This document shows positions 44,909 to 54,073 of a stretch of DNA of 64,000 bases, in pieces. The notes beneath the pieces were generated by a model, which searched no databases, was not told where the DNA came from, and was given only the letters and a program-made list of their open reading frames with translations. Position numbers and translations under genes: made by a program. Every line of letters begins with the position of its first letter. The first letter of the stretch is position 1. Source of the DNA: Betaproteobacteria bacterium (lineage in GTDB: Bacteria > Pseudomonadota > Gammaproteobacteria > Burkholderiales > SG8-39); assembly GCA_016713125.1 (NCBI GenBank), contig JADJPT010000014.1, forward strand, positions 91,666-155,665, read 5' to 3'.

Positions 44909-45727
44909 GTGCTCGAGATACGCGCCGTAAGAAAGACTTTTGGCAAGGTGGATGCACTGCGCTCGGTCACCCCCGGCATCCCCGCGGGGCAGATGGTCGG
45001 CGTGATCGGGCGTTCCGGCGCCGGCAAGTCCACCCTGCTGCGCCTGATCAACCGGCTGGCGGAGCCGAGCTCGGGCCAGATCGCCTGGCACGGCGAGCCG
45101 GTCAGCGAACTGCGCGGCCGCGCACTGCTGCGCTGGCGCTCGCGCTGCGCGATGATCTTCCAGCAGTTCAACCTCGTGCCGCGCCTGGACGTGATCACCA
45201 ATGTGCTGCTGGGCCGCGTCTCGCGCCACGCCACGCTGCCTTCGCTGTTCAAGCGTTTCAGCGAAGCCGAGCGCGCGATGGCCGTGCTGGCGCTGGAGCG
45301 CCTCGACTGCTCGCAGCTCGCATTGCAGCGCGCCGAGACCCTGTCCGGCGGCCAGCAGCAACGCGTCGCCATCGCGCGGGCGATGATGCAGGAGCCCGAT
45401 ATCGTCCTGGCCGACGAGCCCATCGCCTCGCTGGATCCGCGCAGCGCGATCCAGGTGATGCAGGCGCTGCGCGCGATCAACCGCGAGGACGGAATCACGG
45501 TGATCTGCAATCTGCACACCCTGGACACCGCCCGCCAGTACTGCGACCGCATCGTCGGCATCGCCGGCGGTGAAGTCATGTTCGACGGCCTGCCCGGCGA
45601 GCTCACGCTGGACACCGTGCGCCGCATCTACGGCGTCGAAGGCGACGGTTCGGGCTTCGATGAATCGGCCACCTCCACCGCCGCCGGTCTCGAGCGCAGC
45701 CCGGCACGTGAGCCGGTCGCAGCCTGA
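44909..45727 (+). CDS. phnC: Phosphonate ABC transporter ATPase PhnC
   Basis: 272 aa. Walker A GRSGAGKSTLLRL is near residue 35, the Q-loop is IFQQFNLVPRLDVITNVLLG (the NLV form is typical of PhnC), the signature LSGGQQQRVAIARAM near 155 and Walker B ADEPIASLDP near 178, with the H-loop HTLDTARQYCDR. GTG at 44909 with AGGAG 6 nt upstream is chosen. A C-terminal tail of about 25 residues beyond the family core is present. It powers uptake through the PhnD/PhnE proteins that follow. Confidence 0.92.
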   Translation: MLEIRAVRKTFGKVDALRSVTPGIPAGQMVGVIGRSGAGKSTLLRLINRLAEPSSGQIAWHGEPVSELRGRALLRWRSRCAMIFQQFNLVPRLDVITNVLLGRVSRHATLPSLFKRFSEAERAMAVLALERLDCSQLALQRAETLSGGQQQRVAIARAMMQEPDIVLADEPIASLDPRSAIQVMQALRAINREDGITVICNLHTLDTARQYCDRIVGIAGGEVMFDGLPGELTLDTVRRIYGVEGDGSGFDESATSTAAGLERSPAREPVAA

Positions 45728-45771
45728 TCCGACACATCCCCGCACTTTTCCACACCCAAGGAGATTTCCGT

Positions 45772-46689
45772 ATGAACGCAAGCATTCGCCTCTTGTCCGC
45801 AGGCGTGCTGGGCCTGGCCCTGGCCGCCTCCGCCACGCTGGTCCAGGCGCAGGACTGGAGAAAGAAGGTCCCGGTGGTCGGCTTCAGCTCGGTCAGCGCC
45901 GAAAACCAGGCCGCCACGCAGGCGCGCTTCAAGGAACTCGCCGACTTGTTCAAGCAGAAAGTCGGCGCCGAGATGCGCATCTACACGGCCACCGACTACT
46001 CGGGCACGGTTCAGGCACTGACCTCCGGCCAGATCCACATGGGTCAGATGGGCGCCAGCGCCTACTCGGCAGCCTGGATCGACTCCAGCGGCGGCGTCGA
46101 GCCGCTGGTGGCCAACCGGGAGCTCGACGGTGCGCTCGGCTATCACTCGATCCTGATCGTCAAGAGCGACAGCCCGTACCGCAAGCTCGAAGACCTGAAG
46201 GGCAAGACGCTGGCCTGGGCCGACCCGAACTCCACCTCCGGCTACCTGATCCCGCTGGTCTCGCTGCGCGGCGCAGGCATCGAGCCGGACAAGTTCTTCG
46301 GCAAGACGCTGTTCTCCGGCGGCCACGAGCAGAGCGTGCTGGGCGTGATCGGCGGGCAGTTCGACTCCGGCTTCACCTGGTCGTCGAAAGGCCACAATGC
46401 CGGCCAGATCCGCGCCATGGTCGATCGCGGCGTGCTGAAGATGGACCAGTTCCGCGTCATCTGGGAATCGCCGCTGATCCCCAACCCGCTGGTGGTGGTC
46501 CGCAAGGACATGCCCGAGGACATGAAGCGCGACCTGCGCGCCTTCTGGACCGACCTGGCCAAGACGCACCCGCTGGTGGCCGAAGCCGCGGCACGCGGCA
46601 AGACCTCGGGCTTCGTGCCGGTCACGCATGAAATGTACAAGCCGGTGCTCGACGCCGCCATCGAAGTGCGCAAGACGCGCAAGCGCTGA
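45772..46689 (+). CDS. phnD: Phosphonate-binding periplasmic protein PhnD, copy 1
   Basis: 305 aa. Signal peptide ends LVQA, then QDWRKKVPVVGFSSVSAENQ. YTATDYSGTVQALTSGQIHM near residue 80 and the ADPNSTSGYLIPLVSLR segment near 150 are the phosphonate-binding loops of PhnD. The GGHEQSVLGVIGGQFDSGFT motif near 185 closes the site. AAGGAG precedes the ATG. A second closely similar receptor follows after 4 bp. Confidence 0.92.
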   Translation: MNASIRLLSAGVLGLALAASATLVQAQDWRKKVPVVGFSSVSAENQAATQARFKELADLFKQKVGAEMRIYTATDYSGTVQALTSGQIHMGQMGASAYSAAWIDSSGGVEPLVANRELDGALGYHSILIVKSDSPYRKLEDLKGKTLAWADPNSTSGYLIPLVSLRGAGIEPDKFFGKTLFSGGHEQSVLGVIGGQFDSGFTWSSKGHNAGQIRAMVDRGVLKMDQFRVIWESPLIPNPLVVVRKDMPEDMKRDLRAFWTDLAKTHPLVAEAAARGKTSGFVPVTHEMYKPVLDAAIEVRKTRKR

Positions 46690-46693
46690 ACCC

Positions 46694-47599
46694 ATGCTCG
46701 TCCGGCTGATCATCGGCGCCGCCCTCGCTGCCTCTGCAGCGGGGGTATGCGCCCAGGACTGGAAAACGAAGTTCCCGGTGGTCTCTATGAGCGCGGTCAG
46801 CTCGGAGAGCCAGGGCGCGACCGAAGCACGCTTCAAGGATTTCGCCCGGACCTTCAAGGATCGCCTCGGCGTCGAACTCAGGATCTTCACCGCCTCCGAC
46901 TATTCGGGAACCATCCAGGCCCTGACCTCGGGCCAGATCCAGTTCGCCGGCCTCGGGCCGGCGGCCTATGCGGCGGCGTGGATAGATTCCAACGGCGCGG
47001 TCGAACCGCTGGCCGCCGCCAAGGAGCCCGACGGCGACGTCGGCTACCACGCCCACCTGATCGTGCGCTCGGACACCGGCTACCAGAAACTCGAGGACCT
47101 CAAGGGCAGGTCGCTGGCCTGGGCGGATCCGAACTCGACCTCCGGCTATCTGATTCCGCTGGTATCGCTGCGCGCCGCCGGCATCGAGGCGGAGAAGTTT
47201 TTCGGCCGCACGGTCTACTCCGGCGGACACGAGCAGAGCGCACTGGGGGTGGTGGGCGGACAGTTCGACAGCGCCTTCGTCTGGGGCGCACGCGACCCGC
47301 TGTCGCGCGGCGTGCTCAAGGCCATGACCGACCGCGGCGTGCTCGACCCGAAGCGGTTGCGCGTGATCTGGCGCTCGCCGCTGATCCCCAGCTCGCCGGT
47401 GACGGTGCGCAAGGACCTGCCGCAGGACATGAAGCGCGACATACAGAAGCTGTTCGTCGACCTGCAGACGATCGACCCGAAGATGGCCGAGATCGTGGCC
47501 CGCGGCAAGACGCAGGGTTATGTGCCCGTGACCCACGAGATGTACCAACCCATCCTGGATGCCGTGCAGGAACAGCGGCGCAACCGCCGCAAGAACTGA
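46694..47599 (+). CDS. phnD2: Phosphonate-binding periplasmic protein PhnD, copy 2
   Basis: 301 aa, a paralogue of the preceding gene, similar along its whole length (DWKTKFPVV, SDYSGTIQALTSGQIQF, then ADPNSTSGYLIPLVSLRAAG and YSGGHEQSALGVVGGQFDSA). The signal peptide ends GVCA. Differences cluster around the opening loop (GLGPAAYAAAW versus GQMGASAYSAAW), so the two may prefer different phosphonates. It starts 4 bp after copy 1 with no own ribosome site, suggesting coupling. It probably arose by tandem duplication. Confidence 0.9.
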   Translation: MLVRLIIGAALAASAAGVCAQDWKTKFPVVSMSAVSSESQGATEARFKDFARTFKDRLGVELRIFTASDYSGTIQALTSGQIQFAGLGPAAYAAAWIDSNGAVEPLAAAKEPDGDVGYHAHLIVRSDTGYQKLEDLKGRSLAWADPNSTSGYLIPLVSLRAAGIEAEKFFGRTVYSGGHEQSALGVVGGQFDSAFVWGARDPLSRGVLKAMTDRGVLDPKRLRVIWRSPLIPSSPVTVRKDLPQDMKRDIQKLFVDLQTIDPKMAEIVARGKTQGYVPVTHEMYQPILDAVQEQRRNRRKN

Positions 47600-47612
47600 G
47601 GAACCGAAACAG

Positions 47613-48489
47613 ATGGCCGCCACCGCCGCAGGAATGCAGGCCGTACGCGCATTCGAATCCTCCTGGCGCGACCTGCAGGCGCGCAAACGCTGGATCAGCC
47701 TCGGCTATGGGGGGCTGTTCGTCGTTGCGCTGCTCGCCTCCGCCTGGATCGGCGAGTTCAACCTGCAGAAGCTGTTCCAGGGGATTCCGCGCATCCATGA
47801 GTACGTGGCCAAGACCCTGCCGACGCTGACCCTGGCGAACTTCGCCGGCGACATGGCCGAGTGGTTCTACGGCCTGCCCAAGTGGCTGAAACTCCTCTGG
47901 GAAACGGTGCTGATCGCCTACATCGCCACGCTGCTGGGAACGCTGGGGGCGCTGGCGCTGTGCTTCCATGCCGCACAGAACCTGTCGCGCGGCAAGGCGA
48001 GCTACTGGATCACGCGCCGCATCTTCGAATTCGCCCGCACCATCCCGGAGCTGGTGTTCGCGCTGGTGTTCGTGTTCGCCTTCGGCATCGGCCCGCTGGC
48101 CGGCATCCTCGCCATCGCCATTCACTCCATGGGCGGCAACGGCAAGCTGTTCGCCGAAGCGGTGGAGAACATCGACATGAAACCGGTCGACGGGCTCAAG
48201 GCCACCGGCGCCAACTGGATACAGACCATACGCTTTGCGGTGCTGCCGCAGGTACTGCCCAACTTCACCTCGTTCGCGCTCTGGCGCTTCGAGATCAACG
48301 TGCGCGGCGCTGCCGTGATGGGCTTCGTCGGCGCCGGCGGCATCGGCCAGGAGTTCTACACCGCGGTCAGCCGCCTGTACTACGAGGACATCAGCGCGCT
48401 GATCATCCTGCTGGTCACTGCCGTGGTGCTGATCGACATGCTGTGCGAGGAAGGTGCGCCACCGCTTCATCGGAAAAGAGGGCTTCGCA
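47613..48489 (+). CDS. phnE: Phosphonate ABC permease PhnE, copy 1, frameshifted near end
   Basis: About 290 aa with six helices. The EAA loop is DGLKATGANWIQTIRFAVLP near residue 190, followed by LPQVLPNFTSFALWRFEINV and GFVGAGGIGQEFYTAV, standard for PhnE. Near 48447 an extra G appears in GAGGAAGG; removing it restores CEKVRHRFIGKEGFA at the C-terminus. No stop then separates it from the next permease in that frame unless a second indel lies at GCATTGATCC, where an ATGA overlap would be expected. The end is therefore uncertain. Confidence 0.85.
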
Positions 48490-49362
48490 TTGATCCTGCA
48501 CCCCGCAGACATCAACCCGGGCGCCATAGCGCATGCCCGCAGTCTCAACCCGGGTGCGTTCGGCGCGCCGTTCGTGCAGCGCCTGCCGCTGTGGTCGCTG
48601 GCCGCGGCCTTCCTTGCACTGACCGCGTACTGCTTCTACATCTTCAACATGTCGCCCCTGCGCCTGTGGGCGGGCATGGGCAAGCTGGTGGAGGTGGTCG
48701 GCCACATGTTCCCGCCGACGGCCAAGGGGGCCCACTGGGATTACGCCTACGCCATGCTGCAGACCGTGGGCATGGCCTTCCTCGGCACCGTGATCGCCGC
48801 CGTGCTGGCCGTGCCGCTGGGCTTTGCCTGTGCCCGCAACATGGTGCCGGGCTGGGTGGTGCGGTTCTTCTTCCGCCGCTCGAGCGACGTGCTGCGCGGC
48901 GTCGACCAGCTGATCTGGGCGCTGATCTTCGTGCGGGCCGTCGGCCTGGGTCCGCTGGCCGGCATCCTGGCCATCATCATTTCCGACACCGGCACGCTGG
49001 CCAAACTTTATTCGGAGGCCATCGAGAACATCGACAGGAAGCCGGTCGAGGGCGTTCGAGCCTCGGGCGCCACCCCGATCCAGACCATGCGCTTCGGCGT
49101 GCTGCCGCAGGTGCTGCCCATCATGCTGTCGAACGTGCTCTACATCTTCGAGTCCAACACCCGCTCGGCGACCATCCTGGGCATCGTCGGCGCAGGCGGC
49201 ATCGGTTTCTTCCTCGCCGACCGCATCCGCACCCTGCTCTGGGAGGAGGCCTGCTTCATCCTGCTGCTGATCCTGGGCACCGTGTACCTGATCGACTGGC
49301 TGTCCAAGCGCGTGCGCGCCAGGCTGATCGGGAGTCAGGACCAGGCCCCCGCGCTGCACTGA
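48490..49362 (+). CDS. phnE2: Phosphonate ABC permease PhnE, copy 2
   Basis: About 290 aa, six helices. After a 30-residue cytoplasmic start (LHPADINPGAIAHARSLNPG) comes the core. The EAA loop is EGVRASGATPIQTMRFGVLP near residue 195, then LPQVLPIMLSNVLYIFESNT and GIVGAGGIGFFLADRI. The start is uncertain: TTG at 48490 as read, or ATG if one T is surplus. It pairs with PhnE copy 1, consistent with a heterodimeric permease and two receptors. It ends at a strong hairpin before the convergent phnM. Confidence 0.87.
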   Translation: MILHPADINPGAIAHARSLNPGAFGAPFVQRLPLWSLAAAFLALTAYCFYIFNMSPLRLWAGMGKLVEVVGHMFPPTAKGAHWDYAYAMLQTVGMAFLGTVIAAVLAVPLGFACARNMVPGWVVRFFFRRSSDVLRGVDQLIWALIFVRAVGLGPLAGILAIIISDTGTLAKLYSEAIENIDRKPVEGVRASGATPIQTMRFGVLPQVLPIMLSNVLYIFESNTRSATILGIVGAGGIGFFLADRIRTLLWEEACFILLLILGTVYLIDWLSKRVRARLIGSQDQAPALH

Positions 49363-49437
49363 TTTCTGAACTTTTGATTTGCGAGATCGGCTCCTGGAGC
49401 CGATCTCCTGTCAATTCGTGTATCGGTAAAGATACAT
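49361..49437 (+). repeat. Structured intergenic repeat, copy 1
   Basis: Element of about 77 nt: GATTTCTGAACTTT at 49361-49374, a 37-nt middle part with a perfect hairpin, then CAATTCGTGTATCG at 49412-49425 and AAAGATACA at 49428-49436. The TGTATC and GATACA arms can pair. A second copy at 62774 has the same two end boxes at the same 51-nt spacing but a different hairpin; a divergent third lies inverted at 9482-9560. Confidence 0.65.
49383..49407. terminator. Strong hairpin between convergent phnE2 and phnM
   Basis: GAGATCGGCTC (49383-49393), loop CTG, GAGCCGATCTC (49397-49407): a perfect 11-bp stem in the 103-bp gap between convergent genes. It can act in both directions; there is no strong U-tract. 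It forms the centre of the repeat element at 49361-49437. Confidence 0.5.
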
Positions 49438-49465
49438 CCCCCGGGGCAGCCGGGGGGACTGCAGG

Positions 49466-50622
49466 CTAGACCACGCGGCGCCCTTCCCGCCAGACCGCAC
49501 GCACCACGGGCTGACGCACGCCGTCGACGCGCTCCACCAGCCGCACCTGCACCAGGTCGGCGCGCCGGCCTGCGGCGATCTCGCCGCGATCCTCCAGGCC
49601 GAGTGCGCGCGCCGGATTGCGGCTCACCGTGGCCGCGGCCTGCGGCACGCTGAAGCCGGCCTCGTCGACCAGACGGAACGCCGCCAGCAGCAGGCTGGCC
49701 GGCACGTAATCCGAAGACAGAGTGTCGAGCAGGCCCAGCCGCGCCAGTTCCACCGCCGCCACGTTGCCCGAGTGCGAGCCGCCGCGCACCACGTTGGGGC
49801 CGCCCATCACCACCGACATGCCCTTGTCGCGCGCCGCGCGTGCCGCTTCGACGCGGGTGGGAAACTCCGAGATCGCCGCGCCTTCCCGATGCGCCTCCTC
49901 GACGTGGCCGATGTTCGTGTCGTCGTGGCTGGCCAGCACCACGCCGCGTTTGACGGCGTACTCGACGAAATGGCGCCGTTGCGGTCGCGCATGGCGTTCC
50001 TGCTGCTCCTTCGCCTCGCGCACCGAACGCTCGAAACGCTCGTCGGACCAGCCCTTCTTGCCCGTGTAATAGATGCGCGCCTGCTCGATGTCCTCCCACT
50101 GGCGCTGGCCGGGGGTGTGGTCCATCAGCGAGATCAGGCCGACCAGCGGGTGGTCGCGAAACGGCTCGAACAGCGGCATGGCATTGGGCGCCGGCAGCTC
50201 CACGCGTATGTGCAGTCGATGTTCGGCGCGCAGCACGCCGCCGCGCGTCGCCTCGGCGATCGCATCCAGTACGGAACCCATGCTCTGGCCGCGCATGGCC
50301 TGCGGATCGGTGTCGCCGACCCCCAGCGCGTCGTAGACCGTGGTGATGCCGGCCGCGGCGATCTCGGCATCGTGCGCCAGCAGCGCCGGCAGCGTCGGCC
50401 ACTGGGTGCGCGGACGCGGCATCAGGTGGCGCTCGAAATTGTCGGTGTGCAGCTCGACCAGCCCGGGCAGCAGGAAATCACCTCCAGGTCGGCGGCCTGC
50501 GCGAGGCCGGTTCCGCCGGCGTCCAGCGCGGCGATGCTGCCGCCCGCCACCGCCAGCGTGCCGTACACCACCTCGTCACCGAGCACCATGCGCGCGCTCT
50601 TGAAAACCATTTCGCCATTCAT
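49466..50622 (-). CDS. phnM: PhnM, ribose 1-methylphosphonate 5-triphosphate diphosphatase, frameshifted
   Basis: About 385 aa amidohydrolase-fold enzyme that removes diphosphate from the C-P lyase intermediate. Recognisable parts are AAAGITTVYDALGVGD near residue 90, SLMDHTPGQRQW, VLASHDDTNIGHVEEA near 240 and GGPNVVRGGSHSGNVAA near 290, then DTLSSDYVP. Near 50475 the frame shifts within the metal-binding N-terminal motif; adding one G restores EGDFLLPGLVELHTDNFERH, which carries the HXD metal site. The ATG at 50622 overlaps the phnL stop. Likely intact in the cell. Confidence 0.88.
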
Positions 50623-51323
50623 AGTGCCTGCCTCATGTCGTAGGTTCGCGTGGCGACCGCTTCGCGCACGCGAACGTCGTGGAAGATGCCGACGATGGCG
50701 GCGCCTTCCTGGCGCGCCTCGTTGATCATCGCGGTCACCGTGATCCGGTTGTCCGCGTCCAGAGACGCGGTCGGTTCATCCAGCAGCAGTACCGCTTTGC
50801 GGCGGATGAAACCGCGCGCGATGTTGACGCGCTGCTGCTCGCCGCCCGAGAAGGTGGCCGGCGGCACCTGCCAGAGCCGCGCCGGGATGCGCAGGCGGCG
50901 CAGCAGGCCCTCGGCCTGCTGCAATGCGTCGCGCGCCCGGTCCAGGGAATCGCCGGCTTCCTCGATCAGCGGCTCGGCAACCACGTCGAGCGCTGCCACG
51001 CGCGGCACCGTGCGCAGGAACTGGCTCACATAGCCGATCACGTCGCGCCGCAGGCGCATCAGCTCGCGCGGCGCCGCGGTGCCGACTTCGACCGCGCCTG
51101 AGCCATCGTCGATGCGGATGCTGCCGGCGCTGGCCAGGTAGCTGGCATGGATGAGCTTGAGCAGGCTGCTCTTGCCCGCCCCGGACGCACCATCCAGGGC
51201 GACGCACTCGCCGGGATGGACTTCGAAGCTGACGTTCCTGAGCACCTGCAGTTGCGCGCCGCCCTGGTTGTGCAGGGTGAAGGTCTTGGACAGGCCCTCG
51301 ACGCGTATCGCCGGGCGATGCAT
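50619..51323 (-). CDS. phnL: C-P lyase subunit PhnL (ABC-type ATPase)
   Basis: 234-aa nucleotide-binding protein of the C-P lyase machinery. The N-terminal AIRVEGLSKTFTLHNQGGAQ is PhnL-specific in style. Walker A is GASGAGKSSLLKL near residue 40, the signature FSGGEQQRVNIARGF near 150, Walker B VLLLDEPTASLD near 173, and the H-loop FHDVRVREAVATR. Its start is the ATG at 51323; phnK ends 11 bp upstream. It has no membrane partner and acts with PhnK on the PhnGHIJ core. Confidence 0.9.
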   Translation of the reverse strand: MHRPAIRVEGLSKTFTLHNQGGAQLQVLRNVSFEVHPGECVALDGASGAGKSSLLKLIHASYLASAGSIRIDDGSGAVEVGTAAPRELMRLRRDVIGYVSQFLRTVPRVAALDVVAEPLIEEAGDSLDRARDALQQAEGLLRRLRIPARLWQVPPATFSGGEQQRVNIARGFIRRKAVLLLDEPTASLDADNRITVTAMINEARQEGAAIVGIFHDVRVREAVATRTYDMRQAL

Positions 51324-51334
51324 GGCGGCGGCGC

Positions 51335-52117
51335 TCACGGCTGCAGCACCGAAGACACCAGCAGCTGCGTGTACGGATGCTGCGGGTCGTCCAGCACCTG
51401 GTCGGTCAGGCCGGTCTCCACCACCCTCCCGCCCTTCATCACCATCATGCGGTGCGCGAGCAGCCGCGCCACGGCCAGGTCGTGGGTCACGATGATGGCG
51501 GCCAGCGAGAGCTGGCGCGTCAGCGATCGCAGCAGGTCCAGCAGCCGGGCCTGCACCGAGACGTCCAGGCCCGAGGTCGGCTCGTCCATGAACACCAGCC
51601 GCGGGCGCGTCACCAGGTTGCGCGCGATCTGCAGGCGCTGGCGCATGCCGCCCGAGAATGTCTGCGGGCTGTCGTCGATGCGCGCAACATCCATCTCCAC
51701 GCGGCGCAGCCAGTCGCCGGCCTCGGCGCGGATGCGCCCGTAGTGCCGTTCGCCCAGGGCCATCAGGCGCTCGCCCACGTTCGCCCCGGCGGACACGTTC
51801 ATGCGCAGGCCTTCGGCGGCGTTCTGGTGCACAAATCCCCAGTCGGTGCGCGCCAGCAGGCGCCGTGCCGCCTCGGAAAGCGCGTACACGTCCACCGGGC
51901 CATCGTGGCGCGTCAGGAACTCGACCTCGCCGGCGTCCGGACGGGCGCGCGCCGACACCGCGTTCAGCAGGGTGCTCTTGCCCGAGCCGGACTCGCCGAC
52001 CACCGCCAGCACCTCGCCGGGCCACAGCTCGAAGGACACGCCGTCGACCGCGGCGCGCGCGCCATAGCGCTTGACCACGCCGCGCACGCGCAGGATGGGA
52101 CGATCGTTCTCATGCAT
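51335..52117 (-). CDS. phnK: C-P lyase subunit PhnK (ABC-type ATPase)
   Basis: 260 aa. Walker A is GESGSGKSTLLNAV near residue 42, then DWGFVHQNAAEGLRMNVSAG, the characteristic PhnK Q-loop. The signature is FSGGMRQRLQIARNL near 155, Walker B VFMDEPTSGLDVSVQ near 178. PhnK binds the PhnGHIJ complex and supplies ATP hydrolysis. The ATG at 52117 with AGGAG upstream is preferred to longer frames; it overlaps the phnJ stop. Confidence 0.9.
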   Translation of the reverse strand: MHENDRPILRVRGVVKRYGARAAVDGVSFELWPGEVLAVVGESGSGKSTLLNAVSARARPDAGEVEFLTRHDGPVDVYALSEAARRLLARTDWGFVHQNAAEGLRMNVSAGANVGERLMALGERHYGRIRAEAGDWLRRVEMDVARIDDSPQTFSGGMRQRLQIARNLVTRPRLVFMDEPTSGLDVSVQARLLDLLRSLTRQLSLAAIIVTHDLAVARLLAHRMMVMKGGRVVETGLTDQVLDDPQHPYTQLLVSSVLQP

Positions 52118-52979
52118 CTGCGGGTCTCCTCTGACGGCACCAGTCGGTGTCCGAGCACACGAACATGCGTCCGCCGCGGTCATCGACGATCACCTCGTCG
52201 AGGAAGCTCTGCGTGGATCCGCACAACGCGCAGGGCTGCGACCAGCGCTGCACCTCGAAGGGATGGTCCTCGAAGGCCAGGCTCTCGACGCTGGTCCACG
52301 GCGGCACGGCGTAGATGCGCTTCTCGCGTCCGGCGCCGAACAGCTGCAGGGCCGGGTTCATGTGCAGTTTCGGGTTGTCGAACTTGGGGATCGGCGAAGG
52401 CGCCATCAGGTAGCGCCCGTCGACCATCACCGGGTAGTCGTAGGTGGTGGCCACGTGTCCGTAGCGCGCGATGTCCTCGTACAGCTTCACGTGCATCAGC
52501 CCGTACTCGGCCAGGCCGTGCATGCGGCGCGTCTCGGTCTCGCGCGGCTCCAGGCGCTGCAGGGGCTCGGGCACCGGCACCTGGTAGACGATCACCTGGC
52601 CCTCGGCCAGCGGGGTCTCGGGGATGCGGTGGCGGGTCTGGATCAGCGTCGCCTCGACGGTGCGTTCGGTGACCGCCACGCCCGTGGTGCGCTGGAAGAA
52701 GCGCCGGATGCTGACCGCGTTGACGGTGTCGTCGGCGCCCTGGTCGATCACCTTCAGCACGTCCTGCGGTCCGATCACCGAGGCCGTCACCTGGATGCCG
52801 CCGGTGCCCCAGCCGTAGGGCAGCGGCATCTCGCGCGAGCCGAACGGCACCTGGTAGCCCGGTATCGCCACCGCCTTCAGGATGGCGCGCCGGATCATGC
52901 GCTTGGTGCGCTCGTCCAGGTAGCCGAAGTTGAAGTTGGCGTCGCGCTCGACGGCCGCGGGCAGGTCGGTGGGGTTCAT
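52110..52979 (-). CDS. phnJ: C-P lyase catalytic subunit PhnJ
   Basis: 289-aa radical-SAM-like enzyme that breaks the carbon-phosphorus bond of ribose-1-phosphonate 5-phosphate. The FeS cysteines follow the exact C-X2-C-X21-C-X5-C spacing of PhnJ (CALC near residue 259, then CSDTDWC). Other PhnJ blocks are NFGYLDERTKRMIRRAILKA, PLPYGWGTGGIQVTASVIG and YPVMVDGRYLMAPSPIPKFD. All key residues appear present. It overlaps phnI by 4 nt. Confidence 0.95.
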   Translation of the reverse strand: MNPTDLPAAVERDANFNFGYLDERTKRMIRRAILKAVAIPGYQVPFGSREMPLPYGWGTGGIQVTASVIGPQDVLKVIDQGADDTVNAVSIRRFFQRTTGVAVTERTVEATLIQTRHRIPETPLAEGQVIVYQVPVPEPLQRLEPRETETRRMHGLAEYGLMHVKLYEDIARYGHVATTYDYPVMVDGRYLMAPSPIPKFDNPKLHMNPALQLFGAGREKRIYAVPPWTSVESLAFEDHPFEVQRWSQPCALCGSTQSFLDEVIVDDRGGRMFVCSDTDWCRQRRPADA

Positions 52980-54073
52980 GCGGCGCGCTCCTCTTCCTCG
53001 CCGGCCGCCTGCAGGCCGGCGCGCATCCTGCGCACCAGCTCGAGCTCGGCCTGGAAATCGACGTAATGCGGCAGCTTCAGGTGCTGCACGAAGCCCGAGG
53101 CTTCCAGGCTGTCGCTGTGCGAAAGAACGAACTCCTGCATCTGCGCGGGCGACTCGGCGGCCTCGCCGAGCTCGCCGGCACGCAGCGCGCGATCCACCAG
53201 CGACATGGCCATCGCCTTGCGCTCGCTGGCGCCGAACGCCAGGCCGTAGCCGCGCGTGAACTGCGGCGGCTGGGTTTTCGAGCCGGCGAACTGGTTGACC
53301 ATCTGGCATTCGGTCAGCTCGAGGTCGCCGATCGAGATCGCGAAACCCAGTTCCTCGGGCTCGATCTCGACCTCGGCCAGACCGTGGCGGATCTCGCCGG
53401 CGAACGGATGGCTGTGCGAGTAGCCGCGCTGCGTCGAGTAGCCCATGGCGAGCAGGAAGCCTTCGTCGCCGCGCGCCAGGTTCTGCAGGCGCACCGCACG
53501 CTCGGCCGGAAACGTCAGCGGCTCGCGCGTGAGGTCGCGCGGTTCGGGATCGCCGGCGGCCGGAACGTGCGCCTCGATCAGGCCCTCGTCGCCGAGCAGG
53601 TCGACCACGCGCGGCACGGCTTCTGCGGCGGCCGGTGCAGCCTGCGCAGCCACCGGCGCCTCGCCCGCGGCAGCCAGGGAGAAGTCGAGCAGCCGCTGCG
53701 TGTAATCGTAGGTCGAGCCGAGCAACTGGCCGCCGGGCAGATCCTTGAACGTGGCCGACACACGCCGCCACAGGCGCATGTGCGCCGTGTCCAGCGGCAG
53801 CGTGTAGCCCAGCCGCGGCAGCGTGGCGCGGTAGGCGCGCAGCAGGAAGATCGCCTCGACCAGGTCGCCGGCCGCCTGCTTGATCGCCAGCGCGGCCAGC
53901 TCCGGGTCGTAGACCGAGCCTTCGCACATCACGCGGTCAACGGCCAGCCGCAACTGCTCGCGTATCTGTTCGAGCGACAGCTCGGGCAGCGCGGGATCGC
54001 CGCGCCGCACCTCGCCCAGCAGGGCGTAGGAATTCAGGATGGCGCGTTCGCCGCCCTTGACGGCTACGTACAT
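52976..54073 (-). CDS. phnI: C-P lyase subunit PhnI
   Basis: 365 aa, the usual length. PhnI is the nucleosidase subunit that displaces adenine from ATP to attach the phosphonate to ribose. Family blocks: MYVAVKGGERAILNSYALLG, QIREQLRLAVDRVMCEGSVY, GYSTQRGYSHSHPFAGEIRH near residue 220 and LPHYVDFQAELELVRRMR at the C-terminus. A stretch of Ala/Val-rich residues near 140-160 is looser. It overlaps phnH at its start and phnJ at its end. Confidence 0.95.
   Translation of the reverse strand: MYVAVKGGERAILNSYALLGEVRRGDPALPELSLEQIREQLRLAVDRVMCEGSVYDPELAALAIKQAAGDLVEAIFLLRAYRATLPRLGYTLPLDTAHMRLWRRVSATFKDLPGGQLLGSTYDYTQRLLDFSLAAAGEAPVAAQAAPAAAEAVPRVVDLLGDEGLIEAHVPAAGDPEPRDLTREPLTFPAERAVRLQNLARGDEGFLLAMGYSTQRGYSHSHPFAGEIRHGLAEVEIEPEELGFAISIGDLELTECQMVNQFAGSKTQPPQFTRGYGLAFGASERKAMAMSLVDRALRAGELGEAAESPAQMQEFVLSHSDSLEASGFVQHLKLPHYVDFQAELELVRRMRAGLQAAGEEEERAA

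Noticed and set aside
47613..49362. A fused PhnE1-PhnE2 permease polypeptide
   Set aside because: After the one-base correction near 48447 no stop separates the two permeases, but a second indel at GCATTGATCC would create the usual ATGA overlap. Separate subunits are far more common, so I kept two genes and flagged the uncertainty.
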